NCBI RefSeq assembly: GCF_000423205.1
Contig: NZ_AUHN01000011.1
Location: 62,001-126,000, forward strand
Direction of reading: 5' to 3'
Length of the DNA: 64,000 nt
Source of the DNA: Jonesia quinghaiensis DSM 15701
GTDB lineage: Bacteria > Actinomycetota > Actinomycetes > Actinomycetales > Cellulomonadaceae
Shown here: in pieces, positions 7,445 to 18,386 of the stretch
Numbering within the stretch: position 1 is the first letter of the stretch
Layout: each line of letters starts with the position of its first letter
Notes under the pieces: model-generated
What the model was told of the DNA's origin: nothing
Seen by the model: only the letters and a program-made list of their open reading frames with translations
Database searches by the model: none
Made by a program: the position numbers and the translations under genes

Positions 7445-8986
7445 TTATGGGTGGTCTAGGGCCGTGCTGGCGCCCTGAGAAACGTTGACGGACTGTAATC
7501 CATCCTCAGGTGCGCCGAGCGTTGAGGATTCCAGCAGGTGCTTACCCAGCGCTGATTCCTCGGGGAGGGGGATGGGGTAGGTGCCGTCAAAGCACGCCGT
7601 GCAGAGACTTTCGCGTGGCTGTTCCGTGGCCTTAATCATGCCTTCTTGGGAGATGTACCCCAAAGAATCGGCGCCCATTGACTTCGCGATTTCTTCGCTG
7701 TTGAGTCCGTTAGCAATAAGTTCAGCCCGGGAGGCGAAGTCAATGCCGTAAAAGCATGGCCATTTCACAGGTGGCGCGGAGATCCGCACATGAACTTCCG
7801 CAGCGCCAGATTCGCGCAGCATTCGAATCAACGCTCGCTGAGTGTTCCCTCGCACGATGGAGTCATCAACAACAACAAGCCGTTTGCCTTTGATGACGTC
7901 GCGCAATGGGTTGAGTTTGAGCCGGATACCTAGTTGACGCAGGGTGTCAGAAGGTTGGATGAATGTTCGCCCCACGTAGGCGTTTTTTGTGAGTCCTTGC
8001 CCGAAGGGAATCCCTGATTCTTGGGCGTATCCCACCGCTGCGGGGGTGCCTGATTCTGGCACTGGTATGACCAGGTCAGCGTCGACGGGGTGTTCTTTAG
8101 CCAGTTCGCGCCCCATTTTGACGCGGGCGGCGTGGACGGAACGCCCGGCAATGGTGGCGTCTGGACGTGCCAGGTAGACGTACTCAAAGACGCAACCGGC
8201 GCGGTCAACGGGGGCGAAACGCACGGAGCGCAGCCCAGATTCGTTGATGATGATCATTTCGCCCGGTTCAACTTCACGGACGTAAGAAGCACCCACGATG
8301 TCTAGTGCTGGGTTTTCTGAGGCGACTACCCACCCGCGCTCTAGGCGGCCAAGGACCAGGGGGCGAACACCTTGCGGGTCACGTGCTGCGTACAGGGTGC
8401 TTTCGTCCATGAAGACCAGGGAAAATGCGCCACGTAACCGGGGCAGAACTTCCAAAGCCGTGTCTTCGAGGGTTTGGCCTTCTGAGCCGTGAAGGAGCGC
8501 TGTGACGAGGGCGGTGTCAGTGGTGTTCCCGCGGGCAAGTTCACCGCGGCGTTGTGCGCCGTAGCGTTCTTCAACGAGTTCAACAAGTTCTGCTGAGTTC
8601 ACCAAGTTACCGTTGTGGCCAAGTGCCACGGTGCCACGCGCTGTTGCCCCGAGAGTCGGTTGCGCGTTTTCCCAGGTCACTCCACCTGTGGTGGAGTACC
8701 GGCAGTGCCCAACGGCTAGGTGTCCGGTCAGCGCATTAAGCGCTGTTTCATCGAAGACTTGGGATACCAGGCCCATGTCTTTGTACACCAAGATTTGCTG
8801 ACCGTTACTGGTCGCAATTCCGGCTGACTCTTGGCCACGGTGCTGGAGCGCATAGAGTCCGAAGTAGGCCAATTTGGCCACTTCTTCTCCAGGCGCCCAG
8901 ACTCCGAAGACACCGCAGGCGTCTTGGGGTCCTTTTTCGCCGGGCATGAGGTCATGGTTGAGCTGTCCATCTCCGCGTCTCGCCAC
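7445..8986 (-). CDS. purF: Amidophosphoribosyltransferase
   Basis: The 513-residue enzyme transfers glutamine amide nitrogen to PRPP, the committed step of purine synthesis. The class II glutaminase begins at DACGVFGVW, with the nucleophile at Cys24, so a short propeptide must be removed. The PRPP-binding stretch VVVDDSIVRGNT is present. A late CTACFDG segment matches one pair of the [4Fe-4S] cysteines of the B. subtilis-type enzyme. GTG 8986 gives the actinobacterial-type start (ARRGDGQLNHDL), although no strong ribosome-binding site is visible. It is followed by purM. The membrane-protein gene at 9060 lies just upstream on the same strand. Confidence 0.96.
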   Translation of the reverse strand: MARRGDGQLNHDLMPGEKGPQDACGVFGVWAPGEEVAKLAYFGLYALQHRGQESAGIATSNGQQILVYKDMGLVSQVFDETALNALTGHLAVGHCRYSTTGGVTWENAQPTLGATARGTVALGHNGNLVNSAELVELVEERYGAQRRGELARGNTTDTALVTALLHGSEGQTLEDTALEVLPRLRGAFSLVFMDESTLYAARDPQGVRPLVLGRLERGWVVASENPALDIVGASYVREVEPGEMIIINESGLRSVRFAPVDRAGCVFEYVYLARPDATIAGRSVHAARVKMGRELAKEHPVDADLVIPVPESGTPAAVGYAQESGIPFGQGLTKNAYVGRTFIQPSDTLRQLGIRLKLNPLRDVIKGKRLVVVDDSIVRGNTQRALIRMLRESGAAEVHVRISAPPVKWPCFYGIDFASRAELIANGLNSEEIAKSMGADSLGYISQEGMIKATEQPRESLCTACFDGTYPIPLPEESALGKHLLESSTLGAPEDGLQSVNVSQGASTALDHP

Positions 8987-9059
8987 AACGCCATTGTTTC
9001 ACATGGGCTCTTGGTCCCGGTGAGCAGACCACCTGAGGGACCTCCCTCAGCAGGCATAC

Positions 9060-9512
9060 TTACTTGTCGTTTTGTGCACGTTTAACGCTTCGAGCATCGA
9101 GAACTGTCGCTAACCAGCCGCTGGAAAGAACAAATACTGTGGTGATCGCCACTGTTGTGATGACGATGGAGACCCACCGGTTGGTCGCCTCCGGCTTGGA
9201 CAGGGAAAACCCGGCAATGAACCCCAGCACTACGCCGAGCACTGCACCTACTGTAAAAAATGCACTGAGTCGAGGCGCTCGACGGACTCGCGCATCCACG
9301 GCGTTCGCTTGGATGTACTGCTCATCAACCAAACCAGTGTCATCTAACCCCGGCTGCACTGGGGAATCGGGCTGAAGCAGGCCAGGCGCCGCCAACGGAG
9401 TGTCATGAAACGCTGGCTCATTCCGTGGGTCCAGGGTCTCTTCTGGGGGCACATCGTGAGTTGGGTGTGCCGCTGGGTCTGGGGTCTGAGCGCTGCTGCT
9501 TTTGTCGTCCAC
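9060..9512 (-). CDS. Small two-helix membrane protein upstream of purF
   Basis: This 150-residue protein has a hydrophilic, Pro/Asp-rich first half and two membrane helices near residues 84-105 and 112-135, with a basic tail. The start is GTG 9512. No named family is recognised. It lies 73 bp before purF on the same strand, so it may be the first gene of that transcript. Such uncharacterised membrane proteins beside purine genes occur in Micrococcales, but I can state no function. Confidence 0.6.
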   Translation of the reverse strand: MDDKSSSAQTPDPAAHPTHDVPPEETLDPRNEPAFHDTPLAAPGLLQPDSPVQPGLDDTGLVDEQYIQANAVDARVRRAPRLSAFFTVGAVLGVVLGFIAGFSLSKPEATNRWVSIVITTVAITTVFVLSSGWLATVLDARSVKRAQNDK

Positions 9513-9722
9513 CCTGCCAGTTTATCGACCCGCGCTGCCGATGCTCGCGCTAGGCGTATCGCGCTTGTCACGTTGGCAATGTGACGCAGTGTTAAGCCGC
9601 CTGCGTTACCTTGTCTCGCTCACCAGATCCCTCTTCGTCATGGCGTTCGGGGCGCCTAGCCTTGTGCTTCACAGGGGTCACTATGCCCACCGTCAGCCAC
9701 CACCACACAGGGAGGGAAGCAC

Positions 9723-10751
9723 ATGCGCACATTCGCCCGCTCACTGGCTCTGGCAGCAGTAATCGCCACGGCAGTGGCTGGTTGCGCCCCTTCCCCTGTT
9801 ACAGGAGCAACCGCCGCCGGAACCCCCGCCACGGAGCTCACCCTGGTTGGTTTCGCGGTACCCAAAGCAGCTCACGATGCCGCCCAAGCCGCCTTTGCGC
9901 TCACCCCCGATGGTGCAGGGGCCGCGTGGGGCACGTCCTATGGGGCATCGGGAGATCAAAGCAGAGCAATTGCTAGCGGTTTACCAGCCGACATTGTTCA
10001 CGTGAGCCTCGACGATGACGTCACTCGTCTTGTTGACTCCGGTGATGTTTCTGCCACCTGGGCTGATGCCCCACACGGCGGGATTCTGTCACATTCCGTG
10101 GTGGTGCTGGTCGTGCGGGAGGGAAACCCGAAAAGTATCACCGGGTGGGATGATTTGTTGCGTGATGACGTCAGCATCATCACCCCCAACCCTGGGTCTT
10201 CTGGGTCAGCGCGGTGGAACATTCTGGCTGCTTACGGCTCGGTTCTGGCCAACGGTGGCACCCGAGAAGACGGGCAAGACTACCTCCGCGGTTTCTTCGC
10301 GAACGTGGCCTCACTCCCAGGATCAGGGCGTGATGCCACTACCGCATTCACCGCAGGCACCGGCGATGTTCTTATCTCCTATGAGAACGAAGCTATTTTG
10401 GCTCGTCAACACGGTGAACCACTCGAATACGTAGTCCCTGCCACCACGTTGCTCATCGAAAACCCTGGGGTTGTCACCACAAACGCACCGCAACAAGCTC
10501 AGGACTACCTCGACTTTGTTCGCTCCCCTGACGGCCAACGCATCTTCGCAGCATCAGGTTTCCGCCCCCTCGACGACGCACTGAGTGTCGAGAACATCCC
10601 TGGCGCAATGAACCCAACCGATCCCTTCCCCCAACCAACAACATTGCAAACCATCACCGGTGATTTTGGCGGGTGGGAACAGGTGAACGCCACGTTCTTC
10701 GGTGACGACGGCTTGGTCACCGCCATTCAAAACGAGGCGGGAAAAAACTGA
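9723..10751 (+). CDS. Sulfate/thiosulfate ABC transporter substrate-binding lipoprotein
   Basis: The 342-residue protein has a lipoprotein signal ending in TAVAGC. The mature part contains TPNPGSSGSARWN, the oxyanion-binding signature of the CysP/Sbp family. It would capture sulfate (or thiosulfate) outside the membrane and deliver it to the permeases encoded next. ATG 9723 is preceded by AGGGAGGGA. Its stop overlaps the next gene's ATG by one base (10751), showing a tightly coupled operon. A molybdate or tungstate ligand is less likely because two different permease genes follow, as in CysT/CysW systems. Sulfate versus thiosulfate cannot be told apart here. Confidence 0.88.
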   Translation: MRTFARSLALAAVIATAVAGCAPSPVTGATAAGTPATELTLVGFAVPKAAHDAAQAAFALTPDGAGAAWGTSYGASGDQSRAIASGLPADIVHVSLDDDVTRLVDSGDVSATWADAPHGGILSHSVVVLVVREGNPKSITGWDDLLRDDVSIITPNPGSSGSARWNILAAYGSVLANGGTREDGQDYLRGFFANVASLPGSGRDATTAFTAGTGDVLISYENEAILARQHGEPLEYVVPATTLLIENPGVVTTNAPQQAQDYLDFVRSPDGQRIFAASGFRPLDDALSVENIPGAMNPTDPFPQPTTLQTITGDFGGWEQVNATFFGDDGLVTAIQNEAGKN

Positions 10752-11653
10752 TGCCCACCATGACCTCAACCCCACCCAATACGCCGCCAGCACCTAACAA
10801 CCACGCATCACAACGGTCACAGCGCCAAACACAACGGCGCATCCGGCGTGCCGCCCGTGCCACTGGGCGCCCTCTCACCAGGTCCTCCAGTGTGGGGTTA
10901 GGCATCGCGATGATCTGGTTTTCCGCGCTTGCCCTACTCCCCCTGTCAGCCATTGTGTTAACAACCGTTGAAAACGGGTGGGAAAAGTTTTGGGGCACCA
11001 TTACCGCACCTCAAACACTTGCAGCACTAACCCTGACAACCTCCACAGCCCTGTTGGTTACTGCCTTTAACGTGGTGATGGGCACAGCGATCGCCTGGGT
11101 GCTGGTGCGAGATAAGTTCTTTGGGAAACGCCTCCTTGAAGTTGTCATAGACATTCCCTTCGCTTTGCCAACAATCGTGGCAGGGCTGGTTTTGTTGTCG
11201 CTGTACGGGCCAGGTTCACCACTTGGGGTGAACATCGCGAACACGCGCATCGCCGTTGGGTTGGCTTTCCTTTTTGTCACGTTGCCGTTTGTGGTGCGCA
11301 CCGTGCAACCGGTTCTCGCCGATCTCGACAAAGATGTTGAAGAGGCAGCCGCGTCATTAGGTGCCAGCCGGGCAACAATATTTCGCCGCATTATTCTGCC
11401 GTCACTTGCACCAGCCATGACTGCTGGTGCCGCGCTGTCATTCGCTCGAGGTATCAGCGAATACGGCGCGCTGGTGTTGCTATCAGGGAACCTCCCCATG
11501 AACACCGAAGTTGGTTCCGTGCGCATTCTCAGCTACCTAGAAAACGGTGACAACGCAGCTGCGGCTGCTGTTGCGACGATGCTTTTGATGGTTTCTCTCG
11601 CTGTGATCGTCGCGTTGGACCTCGTGCAAAGAAGGGTTGCTCGCCGTGGGTAG
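10751..11653 (+). CDS. cysT: Sulfate ABC transporter permease, CysT-type
   Basis: The 300-residue protein has a basic, Asn/Gln/Pro-rich cytoplasmic start (about 55 residues) and six membrane helices. It carries the EAA loop EEAAASLGASRATIFRRI that contacts the ATPase. LPFVVRTVQPVL and SEYGALVLLSGN match CysT/CysU proteins. Its ATG overlaps the substrate-binding gene stop, and its own stop overlaps the start of the CysW gene. The two permeases form the heterodimeric channel. Confidence 0.9.
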   Translation: MPTMTSTPPNTPPAPNNHASQRSQRQTQRRIRRAARATGRPLTRSSSVGLGIAMIWFSALALLPLSAIVLTTVENGWEKFWGTITAPQTLAALTLTTSTALLVTAFNVVMGTAIAWVLVRDKFFGKRLLEVVIDIPFALPTIVAGLVLLSLYGPGSPLGVNIANTRIAVGLAFLFVTLPFVVRTVQPVLADLDKDVEEAAASLGASRATIFRRIILPSLAPAMTAGAALSFARGISEYGALVLLSGNLPMNTEVGSVRILSYLENGDNAAAAAVATMLLMVSLAVIVALDLVQRRVARRG

Positions 11654-12476
11654 TAACCGTGCCGTGAAGATCACCGTGCGCGTGATCGTTATTGCGTACC
11701 TGTTTTTTCTGGTCGGCTGGCCGGTTTCTTTGGTTGTGCAGAACACGTTCGCCGATGGGTTCACGGCGTTACGCATCGCGCTTGCCGACCCCTCTGTGGT
11801 GTTTTCCTTGCAACTCACGGTTGCTGTTGCCTTGCAGGCTGTCCTGATTAATACCGTGTTTGGGGTGGGGATTTCCCTGATTTTGGTGCGCTACGACTTC
11901 CCCGGCAAACGCCTCCTCAGTTCCCTGCTTGACCTTCCGTTGTCGGTGTCTCCCGTGGTTGTTGGGCTTGCGTTGATTCTGGTGTACGGGCCGCGTGATT
12001 CTTGGTTTGGGCAATGGTTGACGGAGCACGGCATTGACGTAATTTTTTCTCCGTTGGGAATCATCATGGCGACCGCCTTCATTTCACTGCCTCTTGTTAT
12101 TCGTGAGGTTGTGCCTGTTTTGACGGAGCGCGGCACTGATGAGGAACTTGCTGCGGCAAGTTTGGGTGCTGGCCCGGTTCAAACGTTTTGGCGCATCACC
12201 TTGCCGGCCATTAAGTGGGCTGTGGTGTACGGGGTTGTGTTAACGCTTGCCCGGTCTTTGGGGGAATTTGGGGCCGTGAAAATCGTGTCTGGGAACCTTG
12301 AGGGCCGCACTCAAACTGCGACGCTCCTGGTTGAGCAGACCTACCAAGACTTTGAACAATCCACCGCGTACGCTACGGCGTTTTTGCTTGCTGCTGTGTC
12401 GGTGGCGTGCATCGTTGTGGTGACGTTTTTACAGAAAGATCACGCGTCAGCTGGACGAGGAAAAGGCACATCATGA
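11646..12476 (+). CDS. cysW: Sulfate ABC transporter permease, CysW-type
   Basis: About 276 residues from GTG 11646, which follows AAGAAGGG and lies within the end of cysT. An in-frame TTG at 11637 is a weaker choice. The protein has six hydrophobic segments and the EAA loop [32 protein letters not shown] near the end is a CysW-type segment. It pairs with CysT in the membrane. The stop TGA shares bases with the cysA ATG (12473). Confidence 0.9.
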   Translation: MGSNRAVKITVRVIVIAYLFFLVGWPVSLVVQNTFADGFTALRIALADPSVVFSLQLTVAVALQAVLINTVFGVGISLILVRYDFPGKRLLSSLLDLPLSVSPVVVGLALILVYGPRDSWFGQWLTEHGIDVIFSPLGIIMATAFISLPLVIREVVPVLTERGTDEELAAASLGAGPVQTFWRITLPAIKWAVVYGVVLTLARSLGEFGAVKIVSGNLEGRTQTATLLVEQTYQDFEQSTAYATAFLLAAVSVACIVVVTFLQKDHASAGRGKGTS

Positions 12477-13507
12477 GTATTGAAGCACGCAACGTTTCCA
12501 AACGATTCGGCGACTTTGTTGCCCTTGATGACGTGTCTGTGTCCATTCCTACGGGCAGGCTCACCGCCTTGCTTGGCCCCTCAGGTGGCGGCAAGTCGAC
12601 GCTACTGCGGATTATTGCCGGGCTGGAAACAGCGGATAGCGGTTCGGTGCATATTGCTGGGGACGATGCCACGAGCCTGCCGCCACAGCGCCGTAACGTG
12701 GGGTTTGTGTTTCAGCACTATGCGGCGTTTAAGCATTTGAGTGTGGCCCGTAACGTGGCGTTTGGTTTAGAAATCAGGAAAACCTCCAAAGAGGAAACCG
12801 CCGAGCGCGTCAATGAGCTTCTTGATCTGGTGCATCTGCGCCAGTTCGCTGACCGTTTGCCGTCTCAGTTATCTGGTGGGCAACGCCAACGTATGGCGTT
12901 GGCGCGGGCGTTGGCTGTCCAACCCCGGGTGCTTCTGCTTGATGAACCTTTCGGTGCACTCGATGCGAAAGTTCGTAAAGAACTGCGCGACTGGTTACGC
13001 CGCCTTCACGACGAAATCCCCGTGACCACAGTGTTTGTCACCCACGACCAGGAAGAAGCCCTCGAAGTTGCCGATGACATTGTGGTGATTAATGAGGGGC
13101 GGGTTGAACAAATTGGTTCTCCTAGCGCCCTGTATGACCAGCCTGCTAACGAGTTTGTGATGGGCTTCCTTGGCCCAGCGACTCGTCTTGGTTCGGAACT
13201 GGTGCGCCCGCATGACATTCACATTGTTTCTGACCTGCCACCAGAAGAAGGTTTCTACCCTGGTGTGGTGGCTCGCGCCGCACGGGTGGGTTATGAGGTC
13301 CGGGTGGATGTCATTCTTGATGACTCCCTACAGTCCTCCCCCGTACATGTCACGATGTCCCGGGCTGAAGCCCACCCGTTGAAGTTGGATGTGGGGTCAC
13401 GGGTGTGGTTGCGCAAACCAGCAGGAGCAACGGCACTGCCGCTGGGTGTGGACGCCGCTAACGCCCCACACCCTGGTGCGGGACCCATCGCGCATTACAC
13501 GATCTAA
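12473..13507 (+). CDS. cysA: Sulfate ABC transporter ATP-binding protein
   Basis: The 344-residue ATPase has Walker [10 protein letters not shown] (residues 35-43), Q-loop Gln81, signature LSGGQ (133-137), Walker B VLLLDEP (153-159) and switch His191. A C-terminal TOBE-like domain of about 110 residues follows, as in CysA. The true start is ATG 12473 (MSIEARN), overlapping the cysW stop by four bases. It energises the CysT/CysW channel. No sulfate-reduction genes are in the window. Confidence 0.92.
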   Translation: MSIEARNVSKRFGDFVALDDVSVSIPTGRLTALLGPSGGGKSTLLRIIAGLETADSGSVHIAGDDATSLPPQRRNVGFVFQHYAAFKHLSVARNVAFGLEIRKTSKEETAERVNELLDLVHLRQFADRLPSQLSGGQRQRMALARALAVQPRVLLLDEPFGALDAKVRKELRDWLRRLHDEIPVTTVFVTHDQEEALEVADDIVVINEGRVEQIGSPSALYDQPANEFVMGFLGPATRLGSELVRPHDIHIVSDLPPEEGFYPGVVARAARVGYEVRVDVILDDSLQSSPVHVTMSRAEAHPLKLDVGSRVWLRKPAGATALPLGVDAANAPHPGAGPIAHYTI

Positions 13508-13553
13508 AGCGAACGACTCTCCACAAGAGTGTCAGTAGTGCTTGGATTAAGAG

Positions 13554-14018
13554 ATGAATAGTTCACTTGCGGATCTTGTGTACGAGGGGCGTCACGATGA
13601 GGCGATCGAGGTGGCTCAAGACCTCCACCCTCGAGCGGTACACCGTCTTCTGTTTCTCGACGATCATCGTCACCTTGACGATGAAAGCTCGGCTGGGATT
13701 TTTGTTCGTCAGTGGTACGCGACGTTGACGAGCCCTTACCTGCGTGCTGAAGCCGCATACAACTTTGCGGACACATTCATGACTGAACTGGCTCCTTACC
13801 CAGATGCCGAGTTCATCGGTGCGCGCATGAAAACTGATGCGCTGAGGGATCTGCTTGGTGCAGTCTCGAAAGCGTGCAGCGGCTCTGAGGTTCAAGGGTG
13901 GGCGGCCTCCCCCGAGGAACCGTTGACACCAGAGGCAGCTGCACAGTGGAAAGAGATCGGACGGCTACTTGCGGCGTTGGATTTCCCTCCGTCAGTTGCT
14001 TTGTCAGACGCGCCCTAG
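13554..14018 (+). CDS. Hypothetical 154-residue soluble protein
   Basis: It has no signal peptide or membrane helix. The predicted protein is helix-rich, with a His/Asp-rich stretch (LLFLDDHRHLDDESS) near residue 35. No family is recognised. It begins 46 bp after cysA, but the ribosome-binding site (GGATTAAGAG) is weak. Its last 15 bases overlap the end of the convergent gene at 14004-14525. The codon pattern resembles its neighbours, so it is probably a real resident gene. Confidence 0.5.
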   Translation: MNSSLADLVYEGRHDEAIEVAQDLHPRAVHRLLFLDDHRHLDDESSAGIFVRQWYATLTSPYLRAEAAYNFADTFMTELAPYPDAEFIGARMKTDALRDLLGAVSKACSGSEVQGWAASPEEPLTPEAAAQWKEIGRLLAALDFPPSVALSDAP

Positions 14019-14525
14019 TTGAGCGGCAACCTGAATCCATGTGGGAGCCTCATCCGTGACCAGTGGAACGGTCTCCCAGTAACCTTCAACGAACTGCCGC
14101 GCGTCTTCGCCCAGGTGTTCATCAACTTCGGACGCCTCCGGGGGTATTAGGGAGACGACCCTGACTTCAAGCCCCGCAACGTTCTCTTGCCTTAATAGTT
14201 TTCCCTGCGTGCATGAGGTGTCTACGTCTGCCGGACCCGCGCACACCAGCACGAGGAAGTCTTGGTGTTGTACTCGCAGTTCGCGCACGTCATCATCTGC
14301 CTGAACATACTGAAACGTGGTGAGGTACGGAGGGGCTGTAGCAGGTAACACTGTGCTACTGACATCGGTAGCTGCTGCCTTTGCTTGGGCAGCGGTCAAA
14401 GACTCGATCGGAGTGAGTTCTACGCCTTCACCGTTGGTGAAGAGGGTGGCTCCTACCCAACCCAACACGATGCTCGCAAGACTGCAAAAAACCACCAGGG
14501 TTCCCTTGAGTACTCGGCCTGACAT
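14004..14525 (-). CDS. Hypothetical membrane-anchored extracytoplasmic protein
   Basis: The 173-residue protein starts at ATG 14525 (MSGRVLKG), preceded by TGGGAAC. One hydrophobic segment (residues 5-25) forms a signal anchor or signal peptide. The remaining 145 residues are soluble with no known motif. Two cysteines, in LVCAGP and TSCTQG, could form a disulfide bridge outside the cell. Longer readings to 14588 add residues without a better ribosome-binding site. It overlaps the convergent gene at 13554-14018 by 15 bp. No family is recognised. Confidence 0.5.
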   Translation of the reverse strand: MSGRVLKGTLVVFCSLASIVLGWVGATLFTNGEGVELTPIESLTAAQAKAAATDVSSTVLPATAPPYLTTFQYVQADDDVRELRVQHQDFLVLVCAGPADVDTSCTQGKLLRQENVAGLEVRVVSLIPPEASEVDEHLGEDARQFVEGYWETVPLVTDEAPTWIQVAAQLGRV

Positions 14526-14611
14526 GGTAGTTCCCATTTCTCGATAGATAAAGCGCACTGCATGTTGACCCTGGGTGGTGTGGTGCACAGCATGGGGTGT
14601 TGGGGGTCAGG

Positions 14612-14983
14612 CTATCGTTCGCGGGTGGCTTGAAGGGGAAGGTAGTCAGCGAGATCAGCGCGCTGCCCTGACGCTGACACTAACCCTTCCGCTAGGACCG
14701 TTTCCCACGCTAACGTGCCGGTGACAAGACCCAACCAGGTGGCGGGTTTCATTTCAATGGTGTTAGGCGGGGTGCCGCGTGTGTGGCGTGGCCCTTCAAT
14801 GCACTGGGTGGCGCCCGCTGGCGGGACACGCACTTCCACAGAGTTACCCGGTGCGATAGCGGCTAACTCTTCAAGGGTGAAACGCACCGCCGTGTTGATT
14901 GTTGGGCGGTCGGTGGCGCCGGCCCGCCACGCACGCACAGCTTCACGGCCTGCAACAGGATCAATTTTCCGACGTGGTGGCAT
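14612..14983 (-). CDS. Sterol-carrier-family (SCP2-like) small protein
   Basis: The 123-residue protein from ATG 14983 (MPPRRKIDP), with GAAAGGA upstream, matches actinobacterial 'sterol carrier family' proteins. It shows a short basic start, a helix with R-A-W, a central beta-sheet containing SVEVRVPPAGATQCIEG, and EMKPATWLGLVTG. That last segment is shared with the SCP2-like tail of maleylpyruvate-isomerase-type proteins. In related genomes I recall this gene close to purF. The ligand and role are unknown, and binding of sterol itself is not implied. Confidence 0.65.
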   Translation of the reverse strand: MPPRRKIDPVAGREAVRAWRAGATDRPTINTAVRFTLEELAAIAPGNSVEVRVPPAGATQCIEGPRHTRGTPPNTIEMKPATWLGLVTGTLAWETVLAEGLVSASGQRADLADYLPLQATRER

Positions 14984-15072
14984 CGCAGTCCTTTCGGTCA
15001 CCGCCCCGCAGCAACGGGTTGTGTGCGGGTGTTTTCGCTCCTCAATGGTCTTGACCTATCATGCCTGACAAC

Positions 15073-15104
15073 TGTGGCGGCCACCCACAAGGGTGGCCGC
15101 CACA
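15073..15104. terminator. Terminator hairpin after gdhA
   Basis: Arms TGTGGCGGCCACCC (15073-15086) and GGGTGGCCGCCACA (15091-15104) enclose the loop ACAA. It lies 25 bp past the gdhA stop on the minus strand. It also separates gdhA from the sterol-carrier-family gene downstream. The T-run is weak, but the stem is long and GC-rich. Confidence 0.75.
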
Positions 15105-15129
15105 CTTCATCATGATGTTCAGCGAACGG

Positions 15130-16814
<1,685 letters not shown>

Positions 16815-18386
16815 TCACACGGAGACCGTGGCCTCCTTGCGTTGTCCCTGTGCAGCAGCCTCCCCTTCGCCAGGGGTGTCTTGTGAGGCCGACGCGCGCA
16901 ACCAGTCGGCAATCCCGCACACAGCTTCCGTGCACCCACCACACCCCGTTGTTGCCCGGGTGCGTTGCGCGAAATCCGCAGTACTGCGAGCGCCACTGTT
17001 CCACGCGCTGATGAGGTCGCCTTTGGTGACGCCGTTGCAGCGGCAGATGGTGGCGCGGTCGGGGATGCGCACTGGGGAGTCGGTGGTTGTGGTGGCCGCG
17101 GGTCCGAGTGGGCGCAGGAGCAGTTGGGCGGGGTCGCGGGGTAGGGGTGTGTGGTTGGTGTAGGTGGTGGTGAGGTCTGCTGCGATGGGTCCTGCGCCGA
17201 TGCAGGTTGCGCCGATGAGCCGCCCGTTTTCGATGATGATGCTGAGGTGGCGGCCGGCGTCGGGGTCGCTGAGTTGGATGGTGCGGCGGGGGTGGGTGTC
17301 GCAGGGTGGTGGTTGGCGGGTTCCGCTGATGCCCATGGTGACGATGTCGATTCCTGCGCCTTTGACGGTGACGATGTCGTGCGGGTCGTGGCGTGGGGTG
17401 GGGGTGTTGATGGTGGTGTGGTGGTGGAGGGTTGCGGCGAGGTGGCGTGCTTGGTCCCACCCTGGGGCGATGAGTCCGGTGCAGCCTTCTGGGGGTTGGG
17501 CGCAGTCACCGATGGCGTAGATGTGTGGGTCGGTGGTGGTGTTGAGGTTGTTGGTGACCAGGATTCCGTGGTCGGTGGGGAGGTTCGCGGTGTGGGCGAG
17601 GGTGGTGTTGGGGGTGGTTCCGGCGGTGATGATGAGTAGTGGTGCAGTGATGGTGGTGTTGTCGGCGAGTTGAAGGCCGGTGATGCGCCCGGTGGGGTGT
17701 GTGGTGGCGGCGGTGGCGGCTGTTCCGGTGCGGACGGTGATGCCGCGGCGGTTGAGCATGGTGGTGGCGACGGCGCTTGCGGGTGCGTCGAGTTGTGCGT
17801 TCATGAGTGCGCGTGGGTGGACGAGGTCCACGGCAAGGCCGCGCCCGGCGAGGCCGACTGCTACTTCAATGCCGAGGACTCCCCCACCAAGGACGATGGC
17901 GGCGGGTGCGTTGAGGGTTGCGGCAACGATTTCGCGGGCGTCATCAATGGTGCGTAGTACGTGGACCCCGGGGATCAGTGATGGTTCAGGTGGTGTGTCC
18001 CCTGGCTCGCCCGTACCTGGTGGGGTGTGGGTGATGCCTGGGAGGGTGGGGATGCGGGCTGTGGCGCCGGTTGCGAGGACAAGCGCATCGTAGGGGTGGT
18101 GGTTCCCGTTGCTGTCAGTGACTGTGCGCTGGTCACGGTTGATGCGTGTGGCGGTGACCCCTTGACGGATGTGGACGCGCGGGTCGCGGATGGTGGGCAT
18201 CGTGATGGCGGCGACGTCGTATGCCCCAGCGACAACTTCGGACAGGAGCACCCTGTTATACGGGTCGCAGTGTTCCGCACCTAAAACAGTGATGTGCAGT
18301 GTTTGCGACTCTGGTGAAGTGATGGCGCAGAGCTCTTCAACGAACCGCGAACCGACCATGCCGTAACCAACAACAACGATGTTCAT
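16815..18386 (-). CDS. FAD-dependent electron-transfer subunit of assimilatory nitrate reductase (NasB/NirB N-terminal type)
   Basis: The 523-residue protein has an N-terminal Rossmann motif GYGMVG (residues 7-12), a second nucleotide-binding motif in VLGGGVLGIEVAVGL, and a reductase fold like the FAD part of NirB/NasB. The C-terminus holds a BFD-type [2Fe-2S] site: Cys448-x-Cys450 and Cys482-x2-Cys485. The sirohaem and sulfite-reductase-like domains of full NirB are absent. It most likely passes NAD(P)H electrons to the molybdenum subunit encoded just upstream, whose stop overlaps this ATG by four bases. GGAGGT precedes the ATG. The middle is very rich in Thr, Pro and His, more than I expect in the family. 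Confidence 0.82.
   Translation of the reverse strand: MNIVVVGYGMVGSRFVEELCAITSPESQTLHITVLGAEHCDPYNRVLLSEVVAGAYDVAAITMPTIRDPRVHIRQGVTATRINRDQRTVTDSNGNHHPYDALVLATGATARIPTLPGITHTPPGTGEPGDTPPEPSLIPGVHVLRTIDDAREIVAATLNAPAAIVLGGGVLGIEVAVGLAGRGLAVDLVHPRALMNAQLDAPASAVATTMLNRRGITVRTGTAATAATTHPTGRITGLQLADNTTITAPLLIITAGTTPNTTLAHTANLPTDHGILVTNNLNTTTDPHIYAIGDCAQPPEGCTGLIAPGWDQARHLAATLHHHTTINTPTPRHDPHDIVTVKGAGIDIVTMGISGTRQPPPCDTHPRRTIQLSDPDAGRHLSIIIENGRLIGATCIGAGPIAADLTTTYTNHTPLPRDPAQLLLRPLGPAATTTTDSPVRIPDRATICRCNGVTKGDLISAWNSGARSTADFAQRTRATTGCGGCTEAVCGIADWLRASASQDTPGEGEAAAQGQRKEATVSV

Noticed and set aside
17151-17957. Long plus-strand frames opposite the nitrate-reductase electron-transfer gene
   Set aside because: They are Gly/Val-rich shadows of Thr/Pro/His codons in the real gene and have no ribosome-binding site or family match.
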